Shown: positions 1 through 12,291, counted from the stretch's first letter. The stretch is 64,000 bases of DNA from Pogonophryne albipinna (GCA_028583405.1 CM053260.1:14158660-14222659); one strand, 5' to 3'. The notes: generated by a model from the letters alone, not told the origin. Translations and numbers: made by a program.

Positions 1-77
1 AGCTTTTTCCAGCTTACTTTTAAAGTGACTTCCTAAATACTGTCCCTTACCTATATTTGGAATTAAATGAAAAATAG

Positions 78-181
78 GACCCGGAACAGACTCGGATAAT
101 TCTGACTACATCTCCCAGCTGGCATCGGAGCGCTTGATGGAGGTGTTGGAAGAAACTGCTGGGAATAGGTCACCTGGTTGA
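78..181 (+). CDS. Terminal coding exon of an unidentified gene (partial, gene runs off the left edge)
   Basis: A possible acceptor AG at 76-77 opens a frame (phase needing one base from the previous exon) that encodes about 33 residues and stops with TGA at 179-181. The peptide is acidic and hydrophilic, with a run like SDNSDYISQLASERLMEV, and looks like a real protein C-terminus rather than random translation. I do not recognise the gene. The upstream pyrimidine tract is weak, so the acceptor could be at the nearby AG at 88-89. All other exons would lie outside the window. Confidence 0.45.
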
Positions 182-605
182 TACTGACTGTGTTGCCACA
201 GCGACCTTGACTCAGAAGAGCTTCTAAAAAATGAATAAATGGATGAACAGATGGACAAAAGGATGACAAATATGAAGTGTAAATGCATCATGTACTCACA
301 TTACAGAAGCCAATAGTGCACATGTTCTGTAAATTGTATATGCAATATGTAGGCTGCAATGTCAAAGCATGTATCATAGACTTGCTTTAAGTTCATGATG
401 ATTGTTGAAATTTGATCAAATGAGGCAGATGTATAGAGTGTGTGTTTATATTTAATGTTATTCATAACAAATCATCTGTCAGTGTGCACTTTGCCCTTCC
501 TAATGGAGAAATATTACATCATACATTGAAACCAATTCCACACATTCATAATACATTACACTTTCAAAAATACAAACACGAAAAATAAATCCTTTTAAAA
601 CAATG
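182..605 (+). other. Probable 3' UTR of the plus-strand gene, ending near an AATAAA signal
   Basis: AT-rich non-coding sequence follows the TGA at 179-181. A canonical AATAAA sits at 584-589, about 400 bases after the stop, which is a normal 3' UTR length. No other signal was seen in this stretch. This is inference from position only. Confidence 0.3.
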
Positions 606-928
606 TGCATCTATTTATACTGTTATATGACCTTAAACTGAACTACTTTTTATTGCTGGTGCTAAATTATCATGACATCAGGGATTTTTAAAGTTTTATC
701 TTGTTTTTATCACCTTAAATTACAATGATTTGCATAGATCTTGCATGCCTTGCTTGCACTCTTTTTCACGAGAACCAGAAAAATAGAGTAGCAGGTCTTC
801 CCTTTGCGCTTCTCAACAGTACTACCTTATTTACTTCACATTTTACAGCTCCACCCCTCTTCCCGAGAAGTGGAAATTTCCAGTAATTCCTTTTGCTGCT
901 CCTCCTCCTTCTCCTTGTTTCCCGCCTT

Positions 929-997
929 TTAGTCTACCTGCTCCTTCCTGCTGTAAACTGGCTTGAAGACCTCACTGCCCTCTACTTTGAAGGCCTG
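929..997 (-). CDS. Weak candidate terminal exon, 22 codons, unassigned
   Basis: On the minus strand an acceptor-like CATAG at 998-1002 is followed by 22 open codons rich in Lys, Glu, Val and Tyr, ending in TAA at 929-931. An AATAAA-like signal lies about 280 bases further on (near 648-655). No preceding exon was found between here and 5,075, so it may be chance. It is recorded because it would form a convergent pair with the plus-strand terminal exon. Confidence 0.15.
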   Translation of the reverse strand, partial: QAFKVEGSEVFKPVYSRKEQVD

Positions 998-1000
998 CTA

Positions 1001-3858
1001 TGAGAAAACATATTCTAACACAGATTAAACATAACATCATGTTTCTGGCATGGTTTATAATTGTATGTATATTGGCAAATACATGTGATCCTTGAGGATG
1101 GTAAAGATTGGAGTGTTAAATCTCTGTTTTCTGAATGACAGCTGCATTATTCATTAAAAAGAGATGTTTTATTATATGTGTAATTTGCACTTATCTTTTG
1201 GAGAGAGCTTTCCTAACAGTTTTATTGTCTTCTATTTTGAATGTACATAGTATTTAGTCTTCCAGTGAATTACTATTAAGGGTTAAGCTATGTGTTAGTA
1301 TTGCATTAGCTTTTGAATGATGAACAAGGTTTGGTTTGGGATCATAGAACAGATGGTAGATTTGCATTTCTATTTCTCTGGCTGCTCTGATATTCTGTTG
1401 TGTGGTTGGTTCAGAAATGCTTCAAAGCTTGTCTTCAACTGACAAAGGCCTGTTTAGGAAATACAATTTTTAACAAGAAAGGACCTAGATGTAGTGCAGA
1501 TTAGTGAAAACATGATGACACTGGTAACCGGTTTACAGCCTGAGAGGTCCTGGCTACCTCTATGCTACATCTGCGGTTTTATAACTTCCTCTTAATTTTA
1601 GACCACAATATAACCGTGAACCCTGTTGTTTTCTGGAGAATAATTTTAGATAAACAAAAATAAAAAGCGACCAGACAGCTTGAGTGAAGAAGTTTGAGTG
1701 TGTTGATGGCATGAAGCACACTGACCTTAGACCCATTGTCAAGCACCAACAAAGAGCCATCTGCACAGCAACCAAAGCTCAGATGAGGGACTCACACACA
1801 GGGGGATCAAGGAGGGGGAGGGACACAGGGACCTGGAGAGTGTAAAAAAAGAAAAACTAATCAGACATAAAGAAACATCTTAATGTGACTTGATCAGCTG
1901 GATTATGTCTGAAACATCACAGCGTATCAAATAGATTTGTACACTGAGAAAACAGGAAGCTGCACAACATATCAGCACAGAGAGTAAATGGATCTCTCCT
2001 CTGCTGGTAAAGTGGAAGAGAAGAGCCGCCGGCCTAATCACTCAAGAGCACATTTCCTGCCTCCTGCTTGATGAGCTGTAGTCAGCTGTAGTGGGTATTT
2101 CATTCATTCTGTCTGCACAGTCTTTGTCTCTGCAGTGATCTGAATTGTAATGATATATTTTGGAAGTGCAACAAAAATGTGTTTTCTTTTCAAATAGTCT
2201 ATTTCAAAATGGTGAAAACAAAGACAAAATGGTGTCAGGGACATCTAGAAAAATCACAAATGTTTCACAGGTAAGGTATGGGAGTCCGGATTGCTTAGCA
2301 ACAGCAGTAAGAAAAATCTTACAGCCAGTGTTGAAACAGAGAAACTGATCCTGCTGCCACCCAGTGGTGCACTGCTAGTATGCTGGGGATGAACTGACAC
2401 TGGCTCACTTCTCTCACTAAAGCGTGTATGTGCAGAAAGACGCCACCTGCAACCCATAATTGAAGAAGAAATGAATGAAGGAAAAAACATTAAAAAAGTG
2501 CTCTTCCTTCGTCAACCTCTGTTCGAAAATGTGTTCATTAATTTGATTGGCTGGAAAATGTACCAGCTCTAATGTTGCTAAGCAACATTTATGGCAGGGT
2601 GGGAGGGTGTGAGAGTTGAGAAGGGGGGGGGGGGGGGTGGGGCGTGCGTCTAGGGGAGGGAGCCTTGTGGGTGCAGGCAGACTGGCTGGGGAAATACCTG
2701 GCAAAGGTCCCAAATAAACAAACAGAGAGCGAGAGAAGGACAGAGCGGGAGACAGAGGACAGGGTACTTTCTACGTCCAGATAACAGTCCTGTCTGAGAT
2801 AAAAGGAACAATGCATTTAATACGTGCTACCACACTTAGTCCCAAAGCAGAACCAGACTGGGGACATGAAGTGGAGAGTGTTCAACTAGAAACTTTGCCT
2901 ATAGTGTGATAGTTGACAAAAAAATCTTGACAAAAAATAAGTAAGTTATAGCTTTAGTTTGATGAGAGGGTAACTGGAAGATTGCTGTGAGTAACAGGAC
3001 AAGGAGTTGCAGTTGCTAAGGTGTAACAGTTTGATGAGGAACAGACCACAAACAATCTCAGTTCTCATGTTAGTGTGGAGAAATGCTACTTGTACATGCA
3101 CGTTTTTGTTTGTACAGTTGGGTGTGGAAGTGTCTGCATGAATGTTTTGGCTTATTACTTTTTTGTAATAAGGACGAGTTGAATTAAAGGCAGAGATGTC
3201 AACAGCCTGCAGCGTATACAAACAAATGAAGACTTAAATGACATGGGATTACAGTGCAAAGCCAATGGTGCAATACAAAAAATGGAAGAGAAAACTAAAG
3301 GAAGTGAAAATGTTCCAAATGTGCTTATATGGAGAGGGAAGGGTAAATGAGGCTGCTGCAGGAGGTGGGCCTTGGAAATGGCTGATGAAGGCGGTCTCTA
3401 CAGGCAATGAGCACTCTTTGTCAGGAGTAGGAAATGAGGTTTCTGTTGTGATTAAAAGGAAGGTTTCTATGGCAATGCAGAGAGCCGTGTGCACAGTGAA
3501 TTTGTTGGGAGTGGAGGGGGCTAAGTGAGAGTAGTATTTCAAAGGAGGCAGCCTCTTCCATCTCATCTCCCACCACCGCCGCCCCTCTGCTTTTCCACAG
3601 CGCCCTTTTATCTCTGATAATCTGTTTTCATAGCCACACAGTTCAGACTGCAAGGGGGATTATCCAGAGCAAACCAAGTCATCGGTCGATCAGTCATAAA
3701 TGTTTACAGAGTAGCAGTCTTACTTCCCAAAATTGCTGACGTCTCACCCCCCAGGAAAAAACACCATTAACAGAATAGCTAAATAAAACTACACGACTCA
3801 AGCTAGATAGTTAACATAATGATGACTCATATTTCTTTCTTGTTTATACAGATATAGA
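1001..3858. other. Non-coding stretch, no gene seen
   Basis: Reading frames here are short and show no conserved protein texture; the longest (134 codons, minus strand, 3249-3653) resembles no known family and has random-looking composition. A homopolymer of 15 G lies at 2623-2637 within a G-rich stretch. No RNA gene or clear transposon end was recognised. Confidence 0.5.
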
Positions 3859-4458
3859 TTTTTCTAAGACTCCAATGAAACACAGTATACTTTTGGTTTC
3901 AATACTGACAAAGAACCGTTGGCCATTGTTAAAATATTTGTTTCTGTAAATAAAAACCCAATACTTTATTCATAACATCTATATCATTCCTACAGCAAGG
4001 GATTAAAAGAGGTACGATGGCTTGAGTATGACCTTTAAAACCTAAATATAGAAATCTCCTTTGTTAATTGTTTCACTGCAAGTCAAAATATCTTTCTTAA
4101 AATAAGAAGAACTCTGAAGTTTTCTTTTGTACAGAGGAAGTTGCTCTCTGCAGCAGTAAATGCCATATTCCCCCCAACACAGCCTCGTTATAGGATGTTT
4201 AGATACGATGACATTTGACACTTCTGAGGATCAAAGTGATTTTTTTAATCCTTGTCCATTACAAGCTGTTTAAGAACAAAAAGATACAGATGCTTCCGAT
4301 CCATGAAAATGATATTGCATGCCTGAACCAAATGTTGTTTACTGAGTGAGCATGAAAAAAGACTGATGTTTACAACTGTGATGCATGTAAACAGATGACT
4401 CATTTTTAAAAGAAAGTTCAGTTTATTCAAATGACACTGATTTTATCATCAAAATCTG
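3859..4458 (+). repeat. 0.6 kb direct repeat, copy A
   Basis: This segment is repeated in the same orientation at about 5,956-6,556, roughly 2,097 bases away. Only scattered single-base differences and small indels separate the copies by eye. No terminal inverted repeats or target duplication were seen at the ends, so a local segmental duplication fits better than a transposon. This copy lies downstream of the stop codon of the minus-strand ODAD-family gene. Confidence 0.85.
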
Positions 4459-5075
4459 AATACATGATTTTAATCCTCCAAACATAAATGAGAGAGAAAC
4501 AATCATTATTATCATTATTCCACCCAATGTGTTCAAAATAAGTGTGTTCACTGTTCAATGAAGCACTAGAAGCTCCTCGCCTCCTTTTGGAAACAGTCTC
4601 AGCATGCCAATTAGAATTACAAAAGGTTCTGCTGCCCCCAACCTTTTCGTTTGAGCATCGCAGCAGTTTCATGTAATGAAGTGCTGCTAGTGCAGGAGGG
4701 CTTTACTGAGACCAGATTGTATAGTGAAAGCCAGATGGCAAGTCACACGTCAAAAGGACAGCTGGTTACCAGAATCTGAAGAGACATCTTTATAGCTCCA
4801 AACCTAATTAGTACCAACTTAACAAATCCCAACAAGATACAGGCCATGAACAGGCCATGCCAATGATTCATCATACAAGGTGACATACACATAACATAAT
4901 TAAGCTCTAAATGTTTACATCTGCAAGCTGCAACATGGCCAATCAGGCTTGTTCCATCAGCGGTCATTGCCTCCACTGATCTATCTTACGTTAAACAATG
5001 AAAGCAGGCCTTAATGATTATATGGATCTAATTTTTTTAAATGTGAATATTAACTACACTGATCAGTTCACTGTG
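4459..5075. other. Intergenic / 3' flank of the ODAD-family gene
   Basis: This is the region just downstream of the TGA of the minus-strand coiled-coil gene and would hold its 3' UTR. No clear AATAAA on the minus strand was picked out close to the stop. Nothing else was recognised. Confidence 0.4.
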
Positions 5076-8000
5076 TCAGATTAGTGGGTCTTCCAGCGAG
5101 CGTCGTCTGCCATCAAACTGCTGACTTATCTTTGAGGCTTTGGTTGCTGCCTGGCGGGCCGAACTCTCCTTCTGCAGGACCTGTGGGTTACATCAAGACA
5201 AATGAAGGAGGTCCTTTGAAAAAGTTAAATCTAAAGAATAAATAATCACTTAAGTGTAGGATTGGCACTGACCCCTTTTATTATTTTTCTGCGTAGTTCC
5301 CCCTGTGAAAGTGGTCGTTCTTCCTCATCAGTTACAGGAGACTCTTCGGCATCATACTCCACACTGAGTCCAACAAACACAGACAATCATCAGCCGAATG
5401 TTCAAAGTGTTTGAATTCATTACTCATTATAAACACAATGGATATGAGCACAAAGGCTGACCTGTTAAGTGCAGGTTTTATGTTAACACTCTGCTGAAGA
5501 AGTTCAGGATTTTGACCCAGTAAGAAATTTGGCTAAGTCTTTTGGATTGTAGTCCTTTTCCAGATCCTTTAAGAGACACAAATACAGAGACACATTATAC
5601 TCCAGGGTAGAAAAACAACATGTAAGAAGAGGTAGAACAGAACCCCAGGCTGACACGTTACTTTAGAAGTGAGGTATGCTTGTATGGTGAGCAGCTCGTT
5701 AGTCTTCTGTTCCACAAGGCCCAGGTAAGACATGATGTTGTTCTCACTGATCCCTGTAGAGGAGCCCAGCATATCCTCTATCACTGAGCGATCGCACTCC
5801 ATTTCAGAGAAGATGCCGTTCACTCCTGGGAGATGGGAGAAACCAGTTGTGTGATAAATATCCAGCTTAACATGCCGCATTTTGTGTAGTTCAGAAAAAA
5901 CTGAATTTTACGAGTCTGTAATTTACTCATAATTTCCAGTTACTCTATTACACTATTTTTCTAAGACTCCAATGAAACACAGTATACTTTTGGTTTCAAT
6001 ACTGACAAAGGACCGTTGGCCATTGTTAAAATCTTTGTTTCTGTAAATAAAAACCCAATACTTTATTCATAACATCTATATCATCCCTACAGCAAGGGAT
6101 TAAAAGAGGTACGATGGCACAAGTATGACCTTTAAAACCTAAATATAGAAATCCCCTTTGTTAATTGTTTCACTGCAAGTCAAAATATCTTTCTTAAAAT
6201 AAGTTCCCCACTCTGAAGTTTTCTTTTGTACAGAGGAAGTTGCTCTCTGCAGCAGTAACTGCCATATTCCCCCCAACACAGCCTCGTTATAGGATGTTTA
6301 GATACGATGACATTTGAAACTTCTGAGGATCAAAGTGATTTTTTTAATCCTTGTCCATTACAAGCTGTTTAAGAACAAAAAGATACAGATGCTTCCGATC
6401 CATGAAAATGATATTGCATGCCTGAACCAAATGTTGTTTACTGAGTGAGCATGAAAAAAGACTGATGTTTACAACTGTGATGCATGTAAACAGATGACTC
6501 ATTTTAAAAGAAAGTTCAGTTTATTCAAATGACACTGATTGTATCATCAAAATCTGGGACCCTGCCTGGAAAAATTATATAACTTGATACAGAATTTAGG
6601 GAAAATATGTTTTGCTTAAAATGACTGCACAAATAAAACCCATGAAAAAAACACATCACATTTGGACATGGTTTTTCGTATACGTTGAACACATTTTTGC
6701 ATCCAGCTGACATTCTGCACCCTACCTATTTATTGAAAGTAACTGGAATCATACAGACCTGTCAAATAAATGATTGCCAAACCTGTTTTTATCTGCTCCA
6801 GGATTTTGCTCATGATGCTGGCTTGGTTCTCATAGTCCTCAGCTTGAGACTCTGTTTCCTTTTGTTGCTCAACAATGTCTCTCAGCAGAGAGCGATGATC
6901 TTGCTCCTGTTGCAAACTTGCCACTTCAAACTTCTTTATCTCTTCTTGTGTCTGCAAATTCACACAGTAAGAGACAGACATTTAAATATATAGTAATGAT
7001 ATAAACCTACACAATGTATCCACACTGAATAATACAGGTTACTATTTCCCCTTTACCTACATTTTAATAATTGAGAAAACTTGCCTTTGAAGTCCGTTTT
7101 TAAGGTAAAAATGTAAGAAATTAGTAAATAGAGACAACCTACCTGGTTGATCCGATCCCTCAATGCCTCAGCCTCATTGTTTTGCTCATTTACAAAGTTA
7201 AAGAGTGCAAAGTTCTGGTCTTCAACTACACAGCAAAACAGCAATTCAAAAATGAGATACTTTTACTTCTAAACTGAGACTGTTTTAGAAGAATGATCAG
7301 ACAGAGCAATTATTTAGCTGTAATGTAATGTAATTCAAATATGATCATTATGGTTTTATTGTCTATAGATAAGCAATATGTTTTTGAGTAATAATGATTG
7401 GTTTCAGGGCCCACTGCTGTGTTTGTGTATACATCAGAGTGAAGTATTCAGGTTGTGTTGGTCAGACTTACCCTGGATGAACCTGGTAACCAGCATGTCC
7501 AGGTTGTCCTCCCCCGTCACTGTCTCTATTCTCTGGAACACCTCATCTAAAGCATCCAGCGACTCTTCCCCTGAGTCCACCCTTCTCTGCTCCTTCAGCT
7601 CTGACACTGGGACAAACATCAGCATTAGCACAATTTCGTGGGTGCTGTATAAACACCACTGTCAACAATACTATCATTATTATTAGGCGGTTCTATATGT
7701 CTGAATCTTTTTAATAAGGGTTCCAAAAAAAAGCTTTGAATATCTGTTGTCATATTCTATGATGACGTCGGTCAAAGGAAAAAAAAGAAGATTATTTTTT
7801 CAAATGTAAAAATATTTTTTCAAATGTAAAAATATACGGATCAAAAAAGAATATTTTGTTAGATGAGAACGTATAATCAAGTTTACTGTCACAGTAATGA
7901 ATGAAGCTTGAAATCCTAAATAAAACCTTTCATTATTATCTTCTATTACTACTATGACTGTACTTATTTATGTATCTGTTCATCAAAGTCTTGTATCGTA

Positions 8001-11000
8001 TTATCTTTTGTAGATTTTCTATTCGTATCATTACTGCCAATGGCTGAAAGTTCACAATCGCTGTGAAAAGCATCATTTTGTTTCTATTACGTTGTGTACT
8101 GTTTCACAACATGTTGGTTTCCAAGCCAACAGGAAGTTTTCTCTCAATTTTTTTTATAATCTTTTTCTGTTGTAATACAACACTAACTCTGGCATCCATC
8201 TAATTGCTTCGACAGTAAAATCCTAAATAATTGTTTGCTAGTGTGTCAATTATGTTGCATTATAGGGCAGTTGTGGTACTCTAAAGGAGTTTTGTTTATA
8301 TATTTTCTCACTGAAAAAGAATCATATAACCATCAAAACATATAATCAATGTTACTGATAGACATGAGGACAAATATTAGGTATCAAACCCAGTTTTTGT
8401 GAGAATAAACGGAAATTAAGTAATGCTATAGAGCCAGTACAAGGACTAAGACATTAACACTACCAGGCAGAAGATGATAATTGGTGATATTCTCTACTGA
8501 GTAAACATAATTGTATCACTTCCACCAGCATTTATTATCATTTACACTTTCCCATTATCATAATTATAAATCTTTGTCATAAACAGTGTCTGTTTCTCAC
8601 GTTGTCTGTGTCCCAGCTCATGGCCCTCGTCCTGCCCGCTCCTCTCACTGCACTTGGTGGACATGAACTCTTTCAGGATGCACTCATGTGCAATGACCCT
8701 CTCCAGTTCCTTCATCTCAGCGTTGTACTGGGCCAGGTCCTTCACTGCCTTCTCCCTCATCATGGTCATCTTGGACTGAGCCTCTACCCTAAAGTGGAAA
8801 GGATTCCAAATGAGACATTCAACCACCAAGATCATGACGTGATATCTTGCTGATTTATGCACAAACAACTGTCTCAAATCTGACCTTGCATCGTAGGCAG
8901 CAGTGGACAGGTTGACAGTTTCCCCTATCTTCTGGCGGACATCGTAAAGTTCCTACAATACACAAGAATCAGTGCAGAGACGTGTTTAAAAACTGTAAGA
9001 AAACTTGTTTATGGATCATCTGTTATGTGACCTCTCACCTTGTCCAGCCTGTTGTGTAGTTGCTGGAAACGAATGCGCTCAATATGAAGAGTCTGCAGCT
9101 CCTCTCTCAAGTGGCAGTTTTTGGTCAGCTGCTCATTGAAGCGAGTCAAAGACTGGACAGGACGTAGAACATGGGTAAAAACAACATAACTTTTAAATTA
9201 TACTATGCAGGAATCTATCTGTTTTCTAGGTATTTGGATTTAATGATTTTTATTTACTCACTCTGTCCAGTTTGTATTCCAAAGTGCGTATGGCCTTCTG
9301 AGTCTGCCGTAGCTCAGACCTTTGTGTATCACCACCACTGACATCACTTTTTCTCAGCTCTGCCAGCTTTAACTCCATGTTTGCAACCTGCCCACATTAC
9401 AGATGCACGATATAAACTGTGTTTGTTAAAGGTCCCCTATTATACTGTTTTTTATCAATATATTATAGCTCTCAGTTATATACAAAACATCTCTGAAGTG
9501 TTTGGCTCAAAATACCAAACAGATCATGCATTGTAGCATCCCATAATCCCCTCTGTTTCAGCCCTGTTTCAAAAGTGCTGATTCTCTGTCTGTTACTTTA
9601 GATGCAAATAAGGTTCCACTCCCCACGGCCCTCTGAGAGATATTTGGTTAAAAAGAACACAATAGGCACTTTCACACCGGAGTACTTTTCCCAGTATAGT
9701 TCCGATAATTTGCGTTCACACCAAAAAAATCCGGAACTAGAACTTACAGTAGTTCATAAGAACCTTTCCACCCCCTTTTCAGTCCCTGCTAGAGAGCAGG
9801 TACTTTCATGTGAGAAAAAGGTTCCCATTTCTGATTGGCTGGGCGGATTGCAAACCACACCCCGTAAAACTCCCAAAAAGTTTTGTGAATCCGCCATTTT
9901 ATTTGCTCGCATTAGCATTATTAGCATTAGCCGTCAGCGGCTTCATTTGCCTAATCCTCCCTCATATCAGGGACTTATTCTGGTGTGAACGTGATCTGCG
10001 ATCTTATCTGCTCAGAACTAAAGAGTTCTGATGAACTAAGTTCTGATGAACTAAGTTCTCATGAACTACGGCAAAGTACTTGGTCTGAAAGCGCCTATTG
10101 GTGCTCTAGGAGGAGATTCAGGTGATAAGGTGGGCGGGTGTTACCTTGGTTGGTTATTGGCTAATGGTTACACAAGCCAAAAAATCGTTATGACATCATA
10201 AAATGGGCAAAATCTGATCAGCTCATTTTCAGACAGGTTTTTATATAAATGGATCAGGACAAAAAGTGACCGAATCTTTTTTCCTGAAACTTTCAGAATC
10301 TCTTTACACAGAGGGGACACATGTTTATGTATAAAATACATGAAAAAGTGGATTTTGCATAATAGGTGACCTTTGACTAAAAATAACAGCAAACTTTAAA
10401 TGTAAAATATCATATGACTTACACCGAATTCACCTCTTTCTCTACTTCTTTTTGACACTGCTTCTCTTTCAACAGCTCCTCCTCTAGCATGTCTCTCTGC
10501 TCCAGCAGAGCACGAAGACTCTGGGTGTCCTCGCTGTCCTGCTGTTGGCGGGACAAGCTCTTACAAGCACCAAGGTTTCGATTCAGCTCCTCCTGCTCCT
10601 TCAGCAGGTTCTCCATCTCCTGCCTTCATCCACATCACATTAACAAGCAATCAGACAAATATAAGAAAAAACACCAGACATTCACTGTTAACAATGTGAT
10701 GTATGTGTAGTGCTTATTCACTGTTGTTTGCGGATCTGCTCCCGGGCCTGAATGGTGTAGGCCTGCCGATCTCCTTCCATTATCCTGAACTGTCTCTGCA
10801 GTTTGGCTATCTCTGATTCTGCTTTAAAGAAAAATTAAATCATGCATGTTACAACTGTGTCAACCATACTGACATACTAACATTACTTGGAGAGTATAAG
10901 CATCTACTAGTAAATGACAGCGATATAACCAACATTACCTGTACCATCAATATCCACATCACTGCCATCTGAGCGGGCACTTGTTGCCAATCTTCCTCGA

Positions 11001-11005
11001 GGCAT
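5076..11005 (-). CDS. Outer dynein arm docking coiled-coil protein, ODAD1(CCDC114)/CCDC63 family, with a frameshift in exon 12
   Basis: Proteins of this family tether outer dynein arms to axonemal doublet microtubules in motile cilia and sperm flagella. Coding exons (minus strand): 10939-11005 (ATG), 10722-10818, 10434-10623, 9262-9387, 9039-9152, 8885-8952, 8601-8788, 7472-7606, 7143-7225, 6783-6951, 5662-5825, 5462-5566, 5273-5363, 5076-5180 (TGA). Splice phases agree throughout except in exon 12. The product would be about 566 aa, nearly all heptad-like coiled coil. Family-like stretches include KLQRQFRIMEGDRQAY near the N-terminus, QYNAEMKELERVIAHE in the middle and a C-terminal ECDRSVIEDMLG block. 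The start resembles ODAD1 and the middle resembles CCDC63, so I give no symbol. Exon 12 is 105 bp where 104 would keep frame. As read, the protein stops at about residue 487. Confidence 0.8.
5956..6556 (+). repeat. 0.6 kb direct repeat, copy B, inside intron 10 of the ODAD-family gene
   Basis: This is a near-identical copy of 3,859-4,458. It lies between coding exons 11 (5662-5825) and 10 (6783-6951). Sequence outside the repeat differs at both ends, which fixes its limits to within a few bases. The high identity suggests a recent event or ongoing homogenisation. Confidence 0.85.
7607..8600. other. Intron 7 of the ODAD-family gene, no feature seen
   Basis: AT-rich sequence between coding exons 8 (7472-7606) and 7 (8601-8788). 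A short direct repeat of about 23 bases occurs near 7,797-7,832. No transposon end or exon was recognised. Confidence 0.5.
9428..10373. mobile_element. Non-autonomous DNA transposon (MITE) with a second element nested inside
   Basis: The ends are inverted repeats of about 16 bp: AGGTCCCCTATTATAC on the left and the complement of AGGTCACCTATTATGC on the right, with TTAA next to the left end. A second copy of the family lies at 37,728-38,148. The element has no coding capacity and sits in intron 3 of the ODAD-family gene, between exons 4 and 3. Comparison with the other copy shows that 9,663-10,098 is extra sequence inserted into it. Confidence 0.75.
9663..10098. mobile_element. DNA element nested in the MITE at 9,428-10,373
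   Basis: The ends are inverted: AGGCACTTTCACACC on the left and the complement of AGGCGCTTTCAGACC on the right. The related MITE at 37,728-38,148 lacks this block and joins its flanks almost directly, so it works as an empty site. Near the right end a unit of about 15 bases (TTCTGATGAACTAAG and variants) is repeated three times. An open frame across it (9602-9988) has no protein-like character. The superfamily is uncertain. Confidence 0.65.
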
Positions 11006-11039
11006 GGTTACACTGGGCTTTTTGGATACAAATAAAAAG

Positions 11040-11830
11040 TGAATTGAGGCTATTTACAGCAAACTGGAACTGTCATTGTCATCTGATCATTAACTTTGAT
11101 CATTCTTAGTCTCATATAGCGCCTCCAATATGAGTTTAAATAAATACGTTTGAAATGTTTTCTGGATTGCCTGGAAGCAGCATTTGATTGATATTGTTTG
11201 CATAATAAATCTCTAGAGTAAGTCTTAATAGTAGGTAAAAATCAAATCAAGTTTGTCTGTCACATTGGCTTTAAGTAGGTAGTTTATGTGATAAATTTCT
11301 ACAATTATTTATTTGTCTTTTTGTCTTTATTATCTACATGTAACATACATTTGAAATATGTTGTTTTGGTACTTGGTTGATGCATATTTTGATTGTATTG
11401 CATCATCAAACAATAACATTGAACAATACATATTTATGGCTTTAATGTTTCTGAGCTCATCCAGTTCATATCACAAGGAAACAAATGGTCTATTCCTCCA
11501 CAATGTGTGTAATCAAATGTTCAATCTATGTTTCCCTGGATTAATTTGTTGAAATCACATAACCTCAAATGCCAATTTTGCAATGCAGATGTCTTGACTG
11601 TTGACATTTTTTGTCTCCCACAGTGGCTCAACAGAACCATTGAAACTGCATTTCAGACATCCACCCCCCTTGGCTCTTCTTGCTTTGAAAATAGCCCTTG
11701 AACATAAGGATCCGATAGCTAAACTAAACAACAAAAAAGCTGCAAGACTTTATATATTTAGCTATCTTAAAGTGAACTGATATATGAAAAGCATACTAAA
11801 ACGTTCTGCTGTTATGGAAAAATTAAATGG
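11040..11830. other. Probable first intron of the ODAD-family gene, nothing else seen
   Basis: AT-rich sequence between the coding start and the proposed 5' UTR exon. No repeat end or exon was recognised. Confidence 0.35.
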
Positions 11831-11838
11831 AATCTTAC

Positions 11839-11906
11839 CAGTTAAAGTAAGAGTGTCACGTCCCAGGACACAAAACAGGCTCACAGCAGCCTGAGTTGTT
11901 AGCAAC
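11839..11906 (-). promoter_or_regulatory. Candidate 5' UTR exon donor and RFX X-box-like motif of the ODAD-family gene
   Basis: On the minus strand a strong donor (CTG then GTAAGAT) ends a possible non-coding first exon at 11,839, and an acceptor lies just before the ATG at 11,003-11,005. About 56 bases further upstream, at 11,895-11,906, is GTTGCTAACAAC (reverse: GTTGTTAGCAAC), which fits the RYYNYY/RRNRRY form of an X-box. RFX factors drive many motile-cilia genes through X-boxes close to the start site. The sequence match is direct; the function is inferred. Confidence 0.4.
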
Positions 11907-12256
11907 TGTTGCTAGGTGCCCTGGGAGCAGCAGTCCCTGAGGTTACAGCCAGGTTGAGTGCTGGAGAACAAGTCTCTTCTCAACACCTTTTAAAATTCAG
12001 TAGTTTGGAAAGTGAAATGACCATCTTAACCACATTGGTTTTACTTAGAGACCAACAATAAATTACCGTTTGAGTGACACAAAACTAATGCTCAATACCT
12101 CTGGGCCATATAATTGAAAATGGCTTACTACTATAACATTATGATGAATCTGAGGCTGACTAATGTGTCATGAGTGGATTTATCAAACATATTTTATTGA
12201 ATAATGATTTTAGCTTTTTTTCAATAGCTTCCTTGTCATGGGACCCAGTAACACCA

Positions 12257-12257
<1 letters not shown>

Positions 12258-12291
<34 letters not shown>

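Noticed and set aside
3249..3653. 134-codon minus-strand open frame
   Set aside because: No recognisable domain, no splice context, random composition and an opposing frame of similar length.
9602..9988. 128-codon plus-strand open frame
   Set aside because: It lies across a MITE and the element nested in it; no transposase motifs.
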